This document shows positions 38,925 to 47,137 of a DNA stretch of 64,000 nt, piece by piece (positions within the stretch are counted from its first letter, which is position 1; the number at the start of each line of letters is the position of its first letter). The notes under the pieces are model-generated. The model was given only the letters and a program-made list of their open reading frames with translations, did no database searches and was not told where the DNA came from. The position numbers and the translations under genes were made by a program. Source of the DNA: an uncultured Candidatus Melainabacteria bacterium (GTDB lineage Bacteria > Cyanobacteriota > Vampirovibrionia > Gastranaerophilales > Gastranaerophilaceae). Where the stretch lies: assembly GCA_947361615.1 (NCBI GenBank), contig CANAJP010000002.1, forward strand, positions 18,344 through 82,343, read 5' to 3'.

Positions 38925-39983
38925 TCACCGTTTCACACAATACGCATCCAATCTATCCGCAGGAGTGGAACCACCAAATCCTTGGACCAAAACAGCGGTA
39001 CCGGCATTTGTAAACAACCCTTTGACTTTACCACCTTCAACAGCCGTAGATGACCACAAATGCTGCCCCGTCTTAATATCATATAATTTGTGGTTAACAA
39101 ATAACGAAACCAATTCCTCAAAATTGGGCAGACGATATTCCTCATCCATTTTTCTACAAGCAGATACTCCCTCTTGGAAATAAACGTGGTGCAAAGCTTC
39201 TTTATTATTAATAACCGGCGCAACTACAACGCTATCGCTTGAATATAATGCCGTCATGACACCAATATCTTTGCCCACAGTATTTGGCCCTTTTGAACCA
39301 TTCAAATCATAAAGAAAATTCACACAAACTTTCGACTGTACTTTATAAGAAGTTCTTTCATTCATGTTGGATGTACATTTCGGGTTATAATATACTACAA
39401 GACTTTCGCCGTTAGCCGTTTCAAAGGCCGCTACCTTTGTATTTTTAAACATTGAATAAGAAAGCATTTCGCCGTTCAAATCTGCGAAAGTAGCAGGAAA
39501 AGAAGCTACTTTATTTCCATTTACTGTATTAAAACCTTTGCTAGTAATACCACAATCATATAAATGTTCGCTGGCACAAATATTATTTATCTTTAACACT
39601 TTGGACAGTCCGGCCACAACAAAAGTTTCTGCGGCAGTATCTTCTGCATCGCTTGCACCTGCTGAACTTTCTTCTTTTAGGGTTCCATAACCATTTAATG
39701 CAGGCATTAACGCTATCGCCTGCGAAAATCTCGCATAAAGCGCTTTACGCTGAGTATTCCAGGTTCGCTCGTTAATGTTACCTGTTAATGACGGCAACGT
39801 TATCGCAGCAACTACACCGATTATCGTTAGGGATAAAAGAATTTCAGCCATAGTAAATGCAATACAGGTCACCCTTTTTCTGTCATGCTGAACTCGTTTC
39901 AGCATCTGTCCAGCGCTACATTCTACCGGTGTCGTTTGACAGATCCCGAAACAAGTTCGGGATGACAAATGTAGTAAACACAT
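38925..39983 (-). CDS. Type IV prepilin-like protein, leader carrying a palindromic element
   Basis: The open frame is 352 aa from ATG; the probable real start is the ATG at 40104 across a G13 tract. Residues 6-34 come from the 87-bp palindrome. IAFTMAEILLSLTIIG is at 41-56, then TGNINERTWNTQRKALYARF. Middle YDLNGSKGPNTVGKDIG; C-terminus YRLPNFEELVSLFVN, HLWSST and the end AYCVKR. Sequence after residue ~90 diverges from the paralogues except for these blocks. It is the most distal of the four switched pilins. Confidence 0.75.
   Translation of the reverse strand: MCLLHLSSRTCFGICQTTPVECSAGQMLKRVQHDRKRVTCIAFTMAEILLSLTIIGVVAAITLPSLTGNINERTWNTQRKALYARFSQAIALMPALNGYGTLKEESSAGASDAEDTAAETFVVAGLSKVLKINNICASEHLYDCGITSKGFNTVNGNKVASFPATFADLNGEMLSYSMFKNTKVAAFETANGESLVVYYNPKCTSNMNERTSYKVQSKVCVNFLYDLNGSKGPNTVGKDIGVMTALYSSDSVVVAPVINNKEALHHVYFQEGVSACRKMDEEYRLPNFEELVSLFVNHKLYDIKTGQHLWSSTAVEGGKVKGLFTNAGTAVLVQGFGGSTPADRLDAYCVKR
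39881..39967 (-). repeat. 87-bp palindromic element inside a pilin leader
   Basis: Same length, ends and coding frame as 29211-29297, differing mainly in the central ~20 bp. Confidence 0.8.
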
Positions 39984-40061
39984 TATCCTTATTAACTTAT
40001 TAACATGCCAACTTATTAACTCGGCGTTCTCTTCTATTAGGCGTGGGCCGTTAAGAAAACT

Positions 40062-40104
40062 CCCCCCCCCCCCCTGATAAAATGTTTACATTTCTCTTGT
40101 TCAT
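40062..40104 (-). repeat. Pilin leader 4 with G13 tract (40062-40074), candidate phase switch
   Basis: On the minus strand AAAGGATTATT precedes the ATG at 40104; ten codons (MNKRNVNILS) lead to 13 G, then GAG TTT TCT TAA. With 12 G the frame is open through the palindromic element into the pilin. Confidence 0.75.
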
Positions 40105-40187
40105 AATAATCCTTTCTTGGCGTATCGCCATTATCTAATTATGGAAGCCGCTCAGCGGCACATCCTTTCTTTTAAATATATTATGTA

Positions 40188-41069
40188 TTATTTTTTGTAT
40201 TTAGTCAAGTTACGCATCAAAACCCCACGCCCGTCAGCACAACGCGCAATAATTTTACCATTCTTCAATGTAACACCAGCCTCACAAGTTTCAAGTATAT
40301 CTATTTCATACGGGTTCACAATATAGAAATCTTCGCCCAACGTAACATAACACGGGAGCCACGGGTGTAACGCTCTTACACGCGCACAAATTTCATCAGC
40401 AGTTTCACGCTCAAAATCCAACATCATTTCGTCTTCCGTAATATTTGGATAATACGTCGCCAGCGCTTCATTTTGCTCAAGCGGTATTATTTCCCCTTTA
40501 TCCAGCGCAACCAAAAACTCCGGTAAAGACTGGCGAACTTCAAACGCTGTCTTTTCTCTCAATTCTTTCGATGTATAATAGGGCAGAATTTCAACACGTT
40601 TCTGGTACAAAATCGCACCTGAATCAAACTTTTCATCAATCAGGTGAAAAGTAAATCCCGAAAAATATTCACGATTTTTTATCGTCTGCAAATACGGATT
40701 AGGCCCGCGATATTTTGGCAAAAGCGAAGGATGAACATTCACACTCGCAAGCTTTGGTGTTTCGAAAATCTCACGCTTAATCCTCTCACGCCAAGTCCCA
40801 ACAAGCATTAAGTCAACATTATTTTGTAGCAAAAATTTCCTAAATTCTTTACTATTTACAGACTTAAAATGCAAATCACGCAAACCATATTTTTTTATAA
40901 GTGTGTTTTCTAAAGATGGTCGCAAAAAATCTCTCAAGCCAAGACGCCAACGAGGATAAATCAAATTATCATAACGAAAAACGCCGACAATTTCAACACC
41001 GCCGCATGCCATACAGCCCTCAATAAGCGAGCATAACATCGGTTCTTTTCCAACAAGAACTACCTTCAT
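40188..41069 (-). CDS. Formyltransferase-fold protein (Fmt/ArnA-like)
   Basis: 293 aa. VNVHPSLLPKYRGPNP near residue 129 is the hallmark of 10-formyl-THF-dependent transferases, with Asn and His catalytic residues and the Asp in FHLIDEKFDSGAILYQ. A C-terminal OB-like domain follows (VRALHPWLPCYV, then VTLKNGKII). It could be methionyl-tRNA formyltransferase, but the N-terminus (VLVGKEPMLCSLIEGCMACG) is unlike canonical Fmt, so a sugar N-formyltransferase is equally possible. It abuts smpB. Confidence 0.8.
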   Translation of the reverse strand: MKVVLVGKEPMLCSLIEGCMACGGVEIVGVFRYDNLIYPRWRLGLRDFLRPSLENTLIKKYGLRDLHFKSVNSKEFRKFLLQNNVDLMLVGTWRERIKREIFETPKLASVNVHPSLLPKYRGPNPYLQTIKNREYFSGFTFHLIDEKFDSGAILYQKRVEILPYYTSKELREKTAFEVRQSLPEFLVALDKGEIIPLEQNEALATYYPNITEDEMMLDFERETADEICARVRALHPWLPCYVTLGEDFYIVNPYEIDILETCEAGVTLKNGKIIARCADGRGVLMRNLTKYKK

Positions 41070-41525
41070 TTACCCTCTGATTTTTGAAGCACGATCCATA
41101 TCACGCTTTTGGTCTTTTTTCGTTAAATCCTCACGCTTATCGTGCAACTTTTTACCCTTAACAAGTGCAATTTCAAGTTTAGCAAGCCCCTGTATAAAAA
41201 ACATTTCAAGCGGGACTATAGTATACCCCTCTTTTTTCACTTTTTGCGAAATTTTTAATAATTCTTTTTTAGTTAGCAATAACTTTCTAATTCTCTCAGG
41301 TTCATGGTTATAACGGTTACCGTGATCGTAAGGCGAGATATGACATTTATAAAGGAACAATTCTCCCTCAGAGCTGAAAGAACAAAAACTATCTTTCAAA
41401 TTAACCAGGTTTTGTCTTATTGATTTAATTTCAGTTCCGGATAGAACAATGCCTGCTACATATTTTTCAAAAATAGTGTAGTCATGAAAAGCTTTTCGAT
41501 TTGTTGTGATAATTTTTCTATCCAT
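41070..41525 (-). CDS. smpB: SsrA-binding protein SmpB
   Basis: 151 aa from the ATG at 41525. NRKAFHDYTIFEKYVAGIVL, GTEIKSIRQ and the C-terminal basic tail (KLHDKREDLTKKDQKRDMDR) are diagnostic. It delivers tmRNA to stalled ribosomes. A TACAAT box lies exactly 6 nt before this ATG, so a leaderless transcript is possible in addition to readthrough from gmk. Confidence 0.95.
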   Translation of the reverse strand: MDRKIITTNRKAFHDYTIFEKYVAGIVLSGTEIKSIRQNLVNLKDSFCSFSSEGELFLYKCHISPYDHGNRYNHEPERIRKLLLTKKELLKISQKVKKEGYTIVPLEMFFIQGLAKLEIALVKGKKLHDKREDLTKKDQKRDMDRASKIRG

Positions 41526-41531
41526 AAATAA

Positions 41532-41537
41532 ATTGTA
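41532..41537 (-). promoter_or_regulatory. -10 box TACAAT of smpB
   Basis: Minus-strand TACAAT, 6 nt from the smpB ATG, no Shine-Dalgarno. Confidence 0.4.
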
Positions 41538-41545
41538 ACACAAAA

Positions 41546-42259
41546 TTACTTTTTAACGTGGAAAATTTCAGCCATTTCCTGAACACTTTTATGGAAATCA
41601 TCATTTTGTAAAATAACATCATATTTATCTTTGAAAGACAGTTCATATTTAGCTTTTTGCAAACGTTCTGAAACAGCTTTTGCAGTTTCTGTTCCACGCC
41701 CGCGCAAACGTGCAGCAAGTTCTTTCATAGACGGAGGAGTGATAAACATCATTAAGATATCAGAACGTTCTTTTTTGACTTTCATCGCACCATCAACATC
41801 AATCGCCATAACAGCATTTTTGCCTGTTGCCAGAGCAGAGTCAATGTCTTTTTTTCTTGTACCATAGAACGTATCAGTATAAACATTAACAAATTCTATG
41901 AATTCATTATTCTCGATACCTTTTCTAAATTCATCAGGAGATAAGAAATGATAATTAACCCCATCAATTTCACCCGGTCGAGGTTTTCTTGTTGTACAGG
42001 TAACAACTCTTGCAAAGAAATCATAAACCCTGTCAAATTCGTTAATAACAGTATCTTTCCCTACACCTGATGGCCCTGAAACAACACAAACAAATTTATC
42101 TTTTATACCTTCTTCTGCAACATTAAGCACTTTTGACAGATTATTTTTAACTATCTGTCCAAAAGCCATATTAGTTCTAGCACCTGCCTGCTGGCAAGAA
42201 TTCATATTATTCTTTGTATTTCGGCAACTTAAATTTGAGCTTAATAAGCTAACTTGCAT
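41546..42259 (-). CDS. gmk: Guanylate kinase with N-terminal extension
   Basis: 237 aa. The kinase core starts near residue 55 (CVVSGPSGVGKDTVI, the P-loop), followed by TTRKPRPGEIDGVNYHFLS (GMP binding) and RLRGRGTETAKAVSERL (lid). The family is normally about 200-210 aa; here an extra ~50 residues (MQVSLLSSNLSCRNTKNN, ending TNMAFGQ) carry the NFG-like tag seen on unrelated local proteins. It makes GDP from GMP. Confidence 0.93.
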   Translation of the reverse strand: MQVSLLSSNLSCRNTKNNMNSCQQAGARTNMAFGQIVKNNLSKVLNVAEEGIKDKFVCVVSGPSGVGKDTVINEFDRVYDFFARVVTCTTRKPRPGEIDGVNYHFLSPDEFRKGIENNEFIEFVNVYTDTFYGTRKKDIDSALATGKNAVMAIDVDGAMKVKKERSDILMMFITPPSMKELAARLRGRGTETAKAVSERLQKAKYELSFKDKYDVILQNDDFHKSVQEMAEIFHVKK

Positions 42260-42291
42260 AACTTTTTCCTTTTCCCTAATTTCGCGTAAAA

Positions 42292-42315
42292 AGAGCGCTT
42301 ATGGTGGGGCGCTCT
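42292..42315 (-). terminator. Terminator of the rplU-rpmA operon
   Basis: AGAGCGC/GCGCTCT stem; on the minus strand followed by TTTTTACGCG. Confidence 0.7.
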
Positions 42316-42343
42316 CTACAATTTCACTAATTTAAAAAATAAA

Positions 42344-42601
42344 CTAGCCAGCTGCATAAACGCTAACTTGTCTTCTATCACGTCTGTATGCTTCAAATTT
42401 AACGGTACCGTCAATCAAAGCAAATAATGTATCGTCACTACCGATGCCTACGTTGTTACCAGGGTGGAATTTAGTACCTCTCTGGCGAACGATAATATTA
42501 CCGGCTTTAACATTTTCACCACCGAACTTTTTGACACCCAAGCGCTTCGCTTCGGAGTCACGACCGTTACGGGTGGATCCCATACCTTTCTTATGTGCCA
42601 T
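42344..42601 (-). CDS. rpmA: 50S ribosomal protein L27
   Basis: 85 aa. [24 protein letters not shown] is the N-terminal arm reaching the peptidyl-transferase centre. No N-terminal cleavage extension of the Firmicutes type. AAAGGAG precedes the ATG. Confidence 0.97.
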   Translation of the reverse strand: MAHKKGMGSTRNGRDSEAKRLGVKKFGGENVKAGNIIVRQRGTKFHPGNNVGIGSDDTLFALIDGTVKFEAYRRDRRQVSVYAAG

Positions 42602-42700
42602 TGTTATATCTCCTTTATAATTCTTTCGTTAAGTAATATTTAGAAAGCTGTTCTCAACCGTTTCGTCTTGCTGAACGCAAGCCGAATGCGGCTACGCTGT

Positions 42701-43051
42701 CTATTCTTCTGAAGCTGCTTCCTCAGTCTTTTTTTGAGCAGAAGTTCTGATTTTGTTAATCATAACTCTTGTGAAGCCTTGTCTGTGGCCTTGTTTTTTT
42801 CTATAACCTTTTTTAGGTCTTTGTTTGAACACGATAACCTTTTTAGATTTGTCGTGAAGCATAATAGTACCTTCAGCAGATGCACCTGCAACGTAAGGTT
42901 GACCTACTTTAGATTTTTTACCGTTAACTACCATAACGATTTTATCAAAAACTACTTTTGAATCTTTTTCGCCTTCAAGCAATTCAACGTCTAAATAACG
43001 TCCTTCTTCTACCTGGTATTGCTTTCCGCCTGTTTCAACGATTGCGTACAT
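42701..43051 (-). CDS. rplU: 50S ribosomal protein L21
   Basis: 116 aa. MYAIVETGGKQYQVEEGRYL and the C-terminal KRPKKGYRKKQGHRQ block are diagnostic. First gene of the rplU-rpmA pair; GAAAGGAAA before the ATG. The ~100-nt gap to rpmA holds no obvious gene. Confidence 0.97.
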   Translation of the reverse strand: MYAIVETGGKQYQVEEGRYLDVELLEGEKDSKVVFDKIVMVVNGKKSKVGQPYVAGASAEGTIMLHDKSKKVIVFKQRPKKGYRKKQGHRQGFTRVMINKIRTSAQKKTEEAASEE

Positions 43052-43188
43052 ATTTATATTTCCTTTCGCTTAGGGTTTCGTAACTTGTCGAACAAGTTTT
43101 ATTGAACGAGTTACCCACTAATACACTATTATGATTATTGCAAAGAGAAAATTTGTTGTCAAGTAAAACGCAAGAGTTTTAAGAAGTG

Positions 43189-44463
43189 TTACAAACTTGC
43201 AAACAAGCCCAAGAATTCAGGGAACGAAATATCTACCCATTCAAAATCTTTAACCAGAATTTCTTTTTCAGCAACAAGGCCTGCAACATATAAACTCATT
43301 GCTAAACGATGGTCGTGATAAGTTTCAACCTCCGCACCGCCCGTAATTTTGGCCTTACCATTGACAATAAATCCATCAGAAGTTTCTTCTATGTCTATGC
43401 CGATTTTTTTCAATTCACAAACCAGCGCAGAAATCCTATCTGATTCCTTGTTGCGCAAATCTCCTGCATCTTTTACAACCGTTTGACCCGCAGCCTGAGA
43501 GGCGAGAACGGCAATGACCGGAAGTTCATCAATCAAACGCGGAATAATTTCTCCACAGATTTGACATGCCCGTAAGTCAGAATATTTTACACGTAAATCG
43601 CCGACAGGTTCGCCTGCACTTTCACGCGCGTCCAAAATTTCAATATCTCCACCCATAGCGCGTACAACATCTAAAATCCCCGTTCTTGTAGGATTTAGCC
43701 CGACATTTTTCAAAATAATATCACTATTTGGAACAATCAACCCTGCAACGATAAAAAATGCGGCTGAGGAAATATCTCCGCAAATATCAATTTCTTTTGC
43801 GGTCAACCCAGAGCGTTTCACGGAAACCTTTTTACCCTCTACCGTCAAATCTGCGCCTAAATACTTAAGCATTAATTCGGTATGATTTCTGGAAACATAA
43901 GGTTCTGTAACCGACGTAATGCCATCGGCAAAAAGTCCTGCCAGAAGTACACAGGATTTAACCTGCGCAGACGCAATTTTAGAAACATAATCAATCCCAT
44001 TCAATTCACGCCCGAAAATTTTCAAAGGAGCATGCCCGTCCACGGCCTCGACACACCCACCCATAAGCGAAACCGGCTCAATAACACGTTTCATAGGACG
44101 TTTAGAAAGACTCGTATCACCAATTAACGTGCAATCAAAATTCTGACCGGCTAAAATCCCCGTCATCAATCGCATAGTTGTACCGGAATTCCCACAATCA
44201 AGTGCTTGCAAAGGCAGTTGCAATTTTCCGTCCGAAAAAATTTCCAATGTTTTTTCATCAAGGAATTCATGCCTGATACCCAGCCGCGAAAAAACCTCAA
44301 GCGTCGAATGCGGGTCAGCACCACTCGAAAAATTCTTTATCAACGATTTTCCTTTTGCAAGAGATGAAAACATAACCGCTCTATGCGAAATCGACTTATC
44401 AGCAGGAATTTCAACACAGCCGCGCAACCCGTTTTGATTTTTTGAAACTTTTATATTTGTCAT
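43189..44463 (-). CDS. aroA: 3-phosphoshikimate 1-carboxyvinyltransferase (EPSP synthase)
   Basis: 424 aa. PADKSISHRAVMFSSLA is the substrate-binding Lys region, LDCGNSGTTMRLMTG the PEP-binding loop, and KESDRI appears near residue 340. This is the shikimate pathway step that makes EPSP. TAAAAT lies 6 nt before the ATG, within the tail of the preceding gene. Confidence 0.95.
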   Translation of the reverse strand: MTNIKVSKNQNGLRGCVEIPADKSISHRAVMFSSLAKGKSLIKNFSSGADPHSTLEVFSRLGIRHEFLDEKTLEIFSDGKLQLPLQALDCGNSGTTMRLMTGILAGQNFDCTLIGDTSLSKRPMKRVIEPVSLMGGCVEAVDGHAPLKIFGRELNGIDYVSKIASAQVKSCVLLAGLFADGITSVTEPYVSRNHTELMLKYLGADLTVEGKKVSVKRSGLTAKEIDICGDISSAAFFIVAGLIVPNSDIILKNVGLNPTRTGILDVVRAMGGDIEILDARESAGEPVGDLRVKYSDLRACQICGEIIPRLIDELPVIAVLASQAAGQTVVKDAGDLRNKESDRISALVCELKKIGIDIEETSDGFIVNGKAKITGGAEVETYHDHRLAMSLYVAGLVAEKEILVKDFEWVDISFPEFLGLFASL

Positions 44464-44467
44464 TGCG

Positions 44468-47137
44468 TTATTTTAACATAAATTTTAAATTTTTATAAGG
44501 GATATCTAATTTCCAATTAGCTTTGTCAAAAATATTATCTTTAACAAAATGAAGATTATCATTATCATTAAACGGATTAGTTTTTCCCTCATAGCAAGAT
44601 GGCTGCCAAACATGACCTGCTTTGATATAAACACCATTTTTCTTTTCAGTTATAATTTTTTTACCAGTGAATGGATTCACAGCGTCTTTAATAAGGCCTT
44701 TTACCGCGATATATGGAACATCCGCATTAGTCATAAATTCCTGCGAAGTTTTAAATTCATCCTTTGAATTAAAATCTTTTATAATTAACAATGGATTATA
44801 AGGCATAATATACGTATTCTCAAACTTCGAAAATGTTGGGTTAACAACATCCCGTCCATGGTCAGAAACAATTATAATTCTTGTGTTATTATAAACACCG
44901 TTTTCTTTTAGAAAATCCATATATTTACCAAGCATTATCAAAGAAGTGGCATTAACATGGTAATGCTTTAATGCATGAGAGTTATCCAAAAATCCATGTA
45001 TATCGTCAGGAACGCCAAGAGAGGCGTCCAGAGTAAAATCATCTCCGTAAAGTAAATTAGGTTCATGAGGTAAATCGTTATTAATTACAATAAATGAATT
45101 TTTACCTTTTGAAAAACCTGTTAACTGAGGCAGGTAATAAAGTTCTGCATAATTTTCCACCAAATACGAAGAATGATAATCTATCAGATTTGAATTAAGG
45201 TATTTCCCTTTATTATAAATATATTTTCTAACAGCCGGTTGCGATACAGTCATCAAACTATAATATAGAAAGTTTCGCATAGTTAATTTCGTATTCTTAT
45301 CATCCAAATCACCATTAGCCATAAATGCAGAGCCTAAATCGCCTCTGACCTTTTTATAATTGACGCCTCTTTCACCGTAAATTTTGTCTGTTTCAAGCCA
45401 TTTATAACTCCAATCATCCCCCGGAGCATCCGCAACAGTCGCTTGCCATCCTTCTTTCGCAAATAAAGCAGGAAGCATTCCCAACGCTTCAATATATTTA
45501 TCAATAACAGAACCCGTCGTATTTTTAGCCATATTTAATGGAGTGTACTCATATCCGCCTAATATCGTCTGATATCCAAGGAAAGTATACCCCGCCATCG
45601 AAACAGTGTTCGGATAATAAACAAATCCAGAAAATTCATCTTTCAACTCGGGTTTTTCACTGAAAATCAACGGCAAATAAGAACTCAATGCCCTATCGAG
45701 GAATATAATCAATACATTCTTATTATCCGTGCTAAAGTTAAACGTATTCGATTTGTCATAAGATTTAGCATTCGCAACAGACGCCCTGTAAGTACGATGT
45801 TCCTTATAGATTTTCACATAATTTACGCCTGTTGAAACAATAAGAGAGCAGGCAACAATCATCACCAAACTTTTAAGGGATTTTCTCGCGAATAAAAACA
45901 ACGCAACAATAACAATAAATCCACCCAAAAGACACAGCGGATACAACATACCCTCAGGCGATGAAAAATATACAGTTTCGGCATCAAATTTTAGCGTATT
46001 CAACAAACTACACTCAGGCATAGGTATCAAATAGACATTCAAAATCCAGTAAAACAAAAGTAAGCTACTGACAAATGCCATAATTTTACGAGTATTCTGT
46101 GACGAAAGAACAAAAAAGCATCCACCCCAGAATAAAAACAATCCGAAAGCCTGTAATGCCGGAACCATCATTATTCCAAAAGGTGTTATGCCGGAAGCTA
46201 GGAAAGTAAATTCCACCGGTGAAGTTACAACGACATTTGATGGTAGCAAAACGCCGACAAACAGCCACAATGCCGCACAAGTTATAAAATATAGCCACTT
46301 TGGATTAAAGTTGCAGAGAAACTTTTTAATAAATCCCATCTTCGGCGCCAAAACCATCAAGCCAAGTATTATAATGATTATATCCAGATTCAAATAATAT
46401 TTCTTCGCAATTACATAATAAATTACCAACGCCGAAGCCATAACACATTTAACAAACGCTTTTTCACCCAGCCCTCTCAGCCCGAGATTTTTGATTAATG
46501 AAAAGAAGTTGTTAAACGTCCAATACAAAACAAGCCCTGATGGCGAATTATATAAAAGTACCAAAAACACTAAACTCATAATATACAATTGAGCATTTTT
46601 CTTAAACGACTTATCTTCTGTATAAACATAAGCCGCGCAAATATTCACAAGTGTCATTACAATTGGAAGAAGATTTATAGACACAGCTCCAAGCTTAATA
46701 AGTCTATCCGGTTCCGCAAGACTTGAAACATTTAACAAGGCCGTTTCATTGAATATCTGCAAATGCGAAAAGAACAAATACGCAGCAAGAAAAAACGGTA
46801 TTTGCAGTAATAAACTAAAACTTAATCGTAATGCCATCACAGGATGGTAATTATTCTGCCTGTAATAAGTCTGTAACAAAAGATGTTTTTCATCACCGGA
46901 AAAATTCTTCTTGATACTGTTAACACGCGCAGCCATTTTAGCCTGAATGCTCTCTTCTTCATGTTGAAGTTTCGCAGCATTCAAATACAATGGTAAACAA
47001 AACAAAAAAACAATATAACTTATCAACAAGATAGTAAGCGCAATATTAGCATTCGTCATCGTATATAACGCATAAAACGAACTCTCAAGAGCTGCATAAA
47101 TAGGATAAATTATGATTTGAAATAGTGCCTCTAACAT
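44468..47137 (-). CDS. Membrane fusion protein: YidC/Oxa1-like domain plus sulfatase-type domain
   Basis: 889 aa. Residues 1-225 match YidC: LPLYLNAAKLQHEEESIQAK, LLQTYYRQNNYHPVMALRLS, and the closing NSPSGLVLYWTFNNFFSL. About 230-450 is a further run of roughly six membrane helices. From about 470 comes an alkaline-phosphatase/sulfatase-like catalytic domain (NVLIIFLDRALSSYLP, VINNDLPHEPN and IIIVSDHGRDVV), the fold used by lipoteichoic-acid synthases and phosphoglycerol transferases. It probably modifies a glycerol-phosphate-type surface polymer made by the adjacent overlapping enzyme. Whether the YidC part inserts proteins is doubtful. Confidence 0.8.
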   Translation of the reverse strand: MLEALFQIIIYPIYAALESSFYALYTMTNANIALTILLISYIVFLFCLPLYLNAAKLQHEEESIQAKMAARVNSIKKNFSGDEKHLLLQTYYRQNNYHPVMALRLSFSLLLQIPFFLAAYLFFSHLQIFNETALLNVSSLAEPDRLIKLGAVSINLLPIVMTLVNICAAYVYTEDKSFKKNAQLYIMSLVFLVLLYNSPSGLVLYWTFNNFFSLIKNLGLRGLGEKAFVKCVMASALVIYYVIAKKYYLNLDIIIIILGLMVLAPKMGFIKKFLCNFNPKWLYFITCAALWLFVGVLLPSNVVVTSPVEFTFLASGITPFGIMMVPALQAFGLFLFWGGCFFVLSSQNTRKIMAFVSSLLLFYWILNVYLIPMPECSLLNTLKFDAETVYFSSPEGMLYPLCLLGGFIVIVALFLFARKSLKSLVMIVACSLIVSTGVNYVKIYKEHRTYRASVANAKSYDKSNTFNFSTDNKNVLIIFLDRALSSYLPLIFSEKPELKDEFSGFVYYPNTVSMAGYTFLGYQTILGGYEYTPLNMAKNTTGSVIDKYIEALGMLPALFAKEGWQATVADAPGDDWSYKWLETDKIYGERGVNYKKVRGDLGSAFMANGDLDDKNTKLTMRNFLYYSLMTVSQPAVRKYIYNKGKYLNSNLIDYHSSYLVENYAELYYLPQLTGFSKGKNSFIVINNDLPHEPNLLYGDDFTLDASLGVPDDIHGFLDNSHALKHYHVNATSLIMLGKYMDFLKENGVYNNTRIIIVSDHGRDVVNPTFSKFENTYIMPYNPLLIIKDFNSKDEFKTSQEFMTNADVPYIAVKGLIKDAVNPFTGKKIITEKKNGVYIKAGHVWQPSCYEGKTNPFNDNDNLHFVKDNIFDKANWKLDIPYKNLKFMLK
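44470..44475 (-). promoter_or_regulatory. -10 box TAAAAT of aroA
   Basis: Minus-strand TAAAAT exactly 6 nt from the aroA ATG, no Shine-Dalgarno. Confidence 0.45.
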
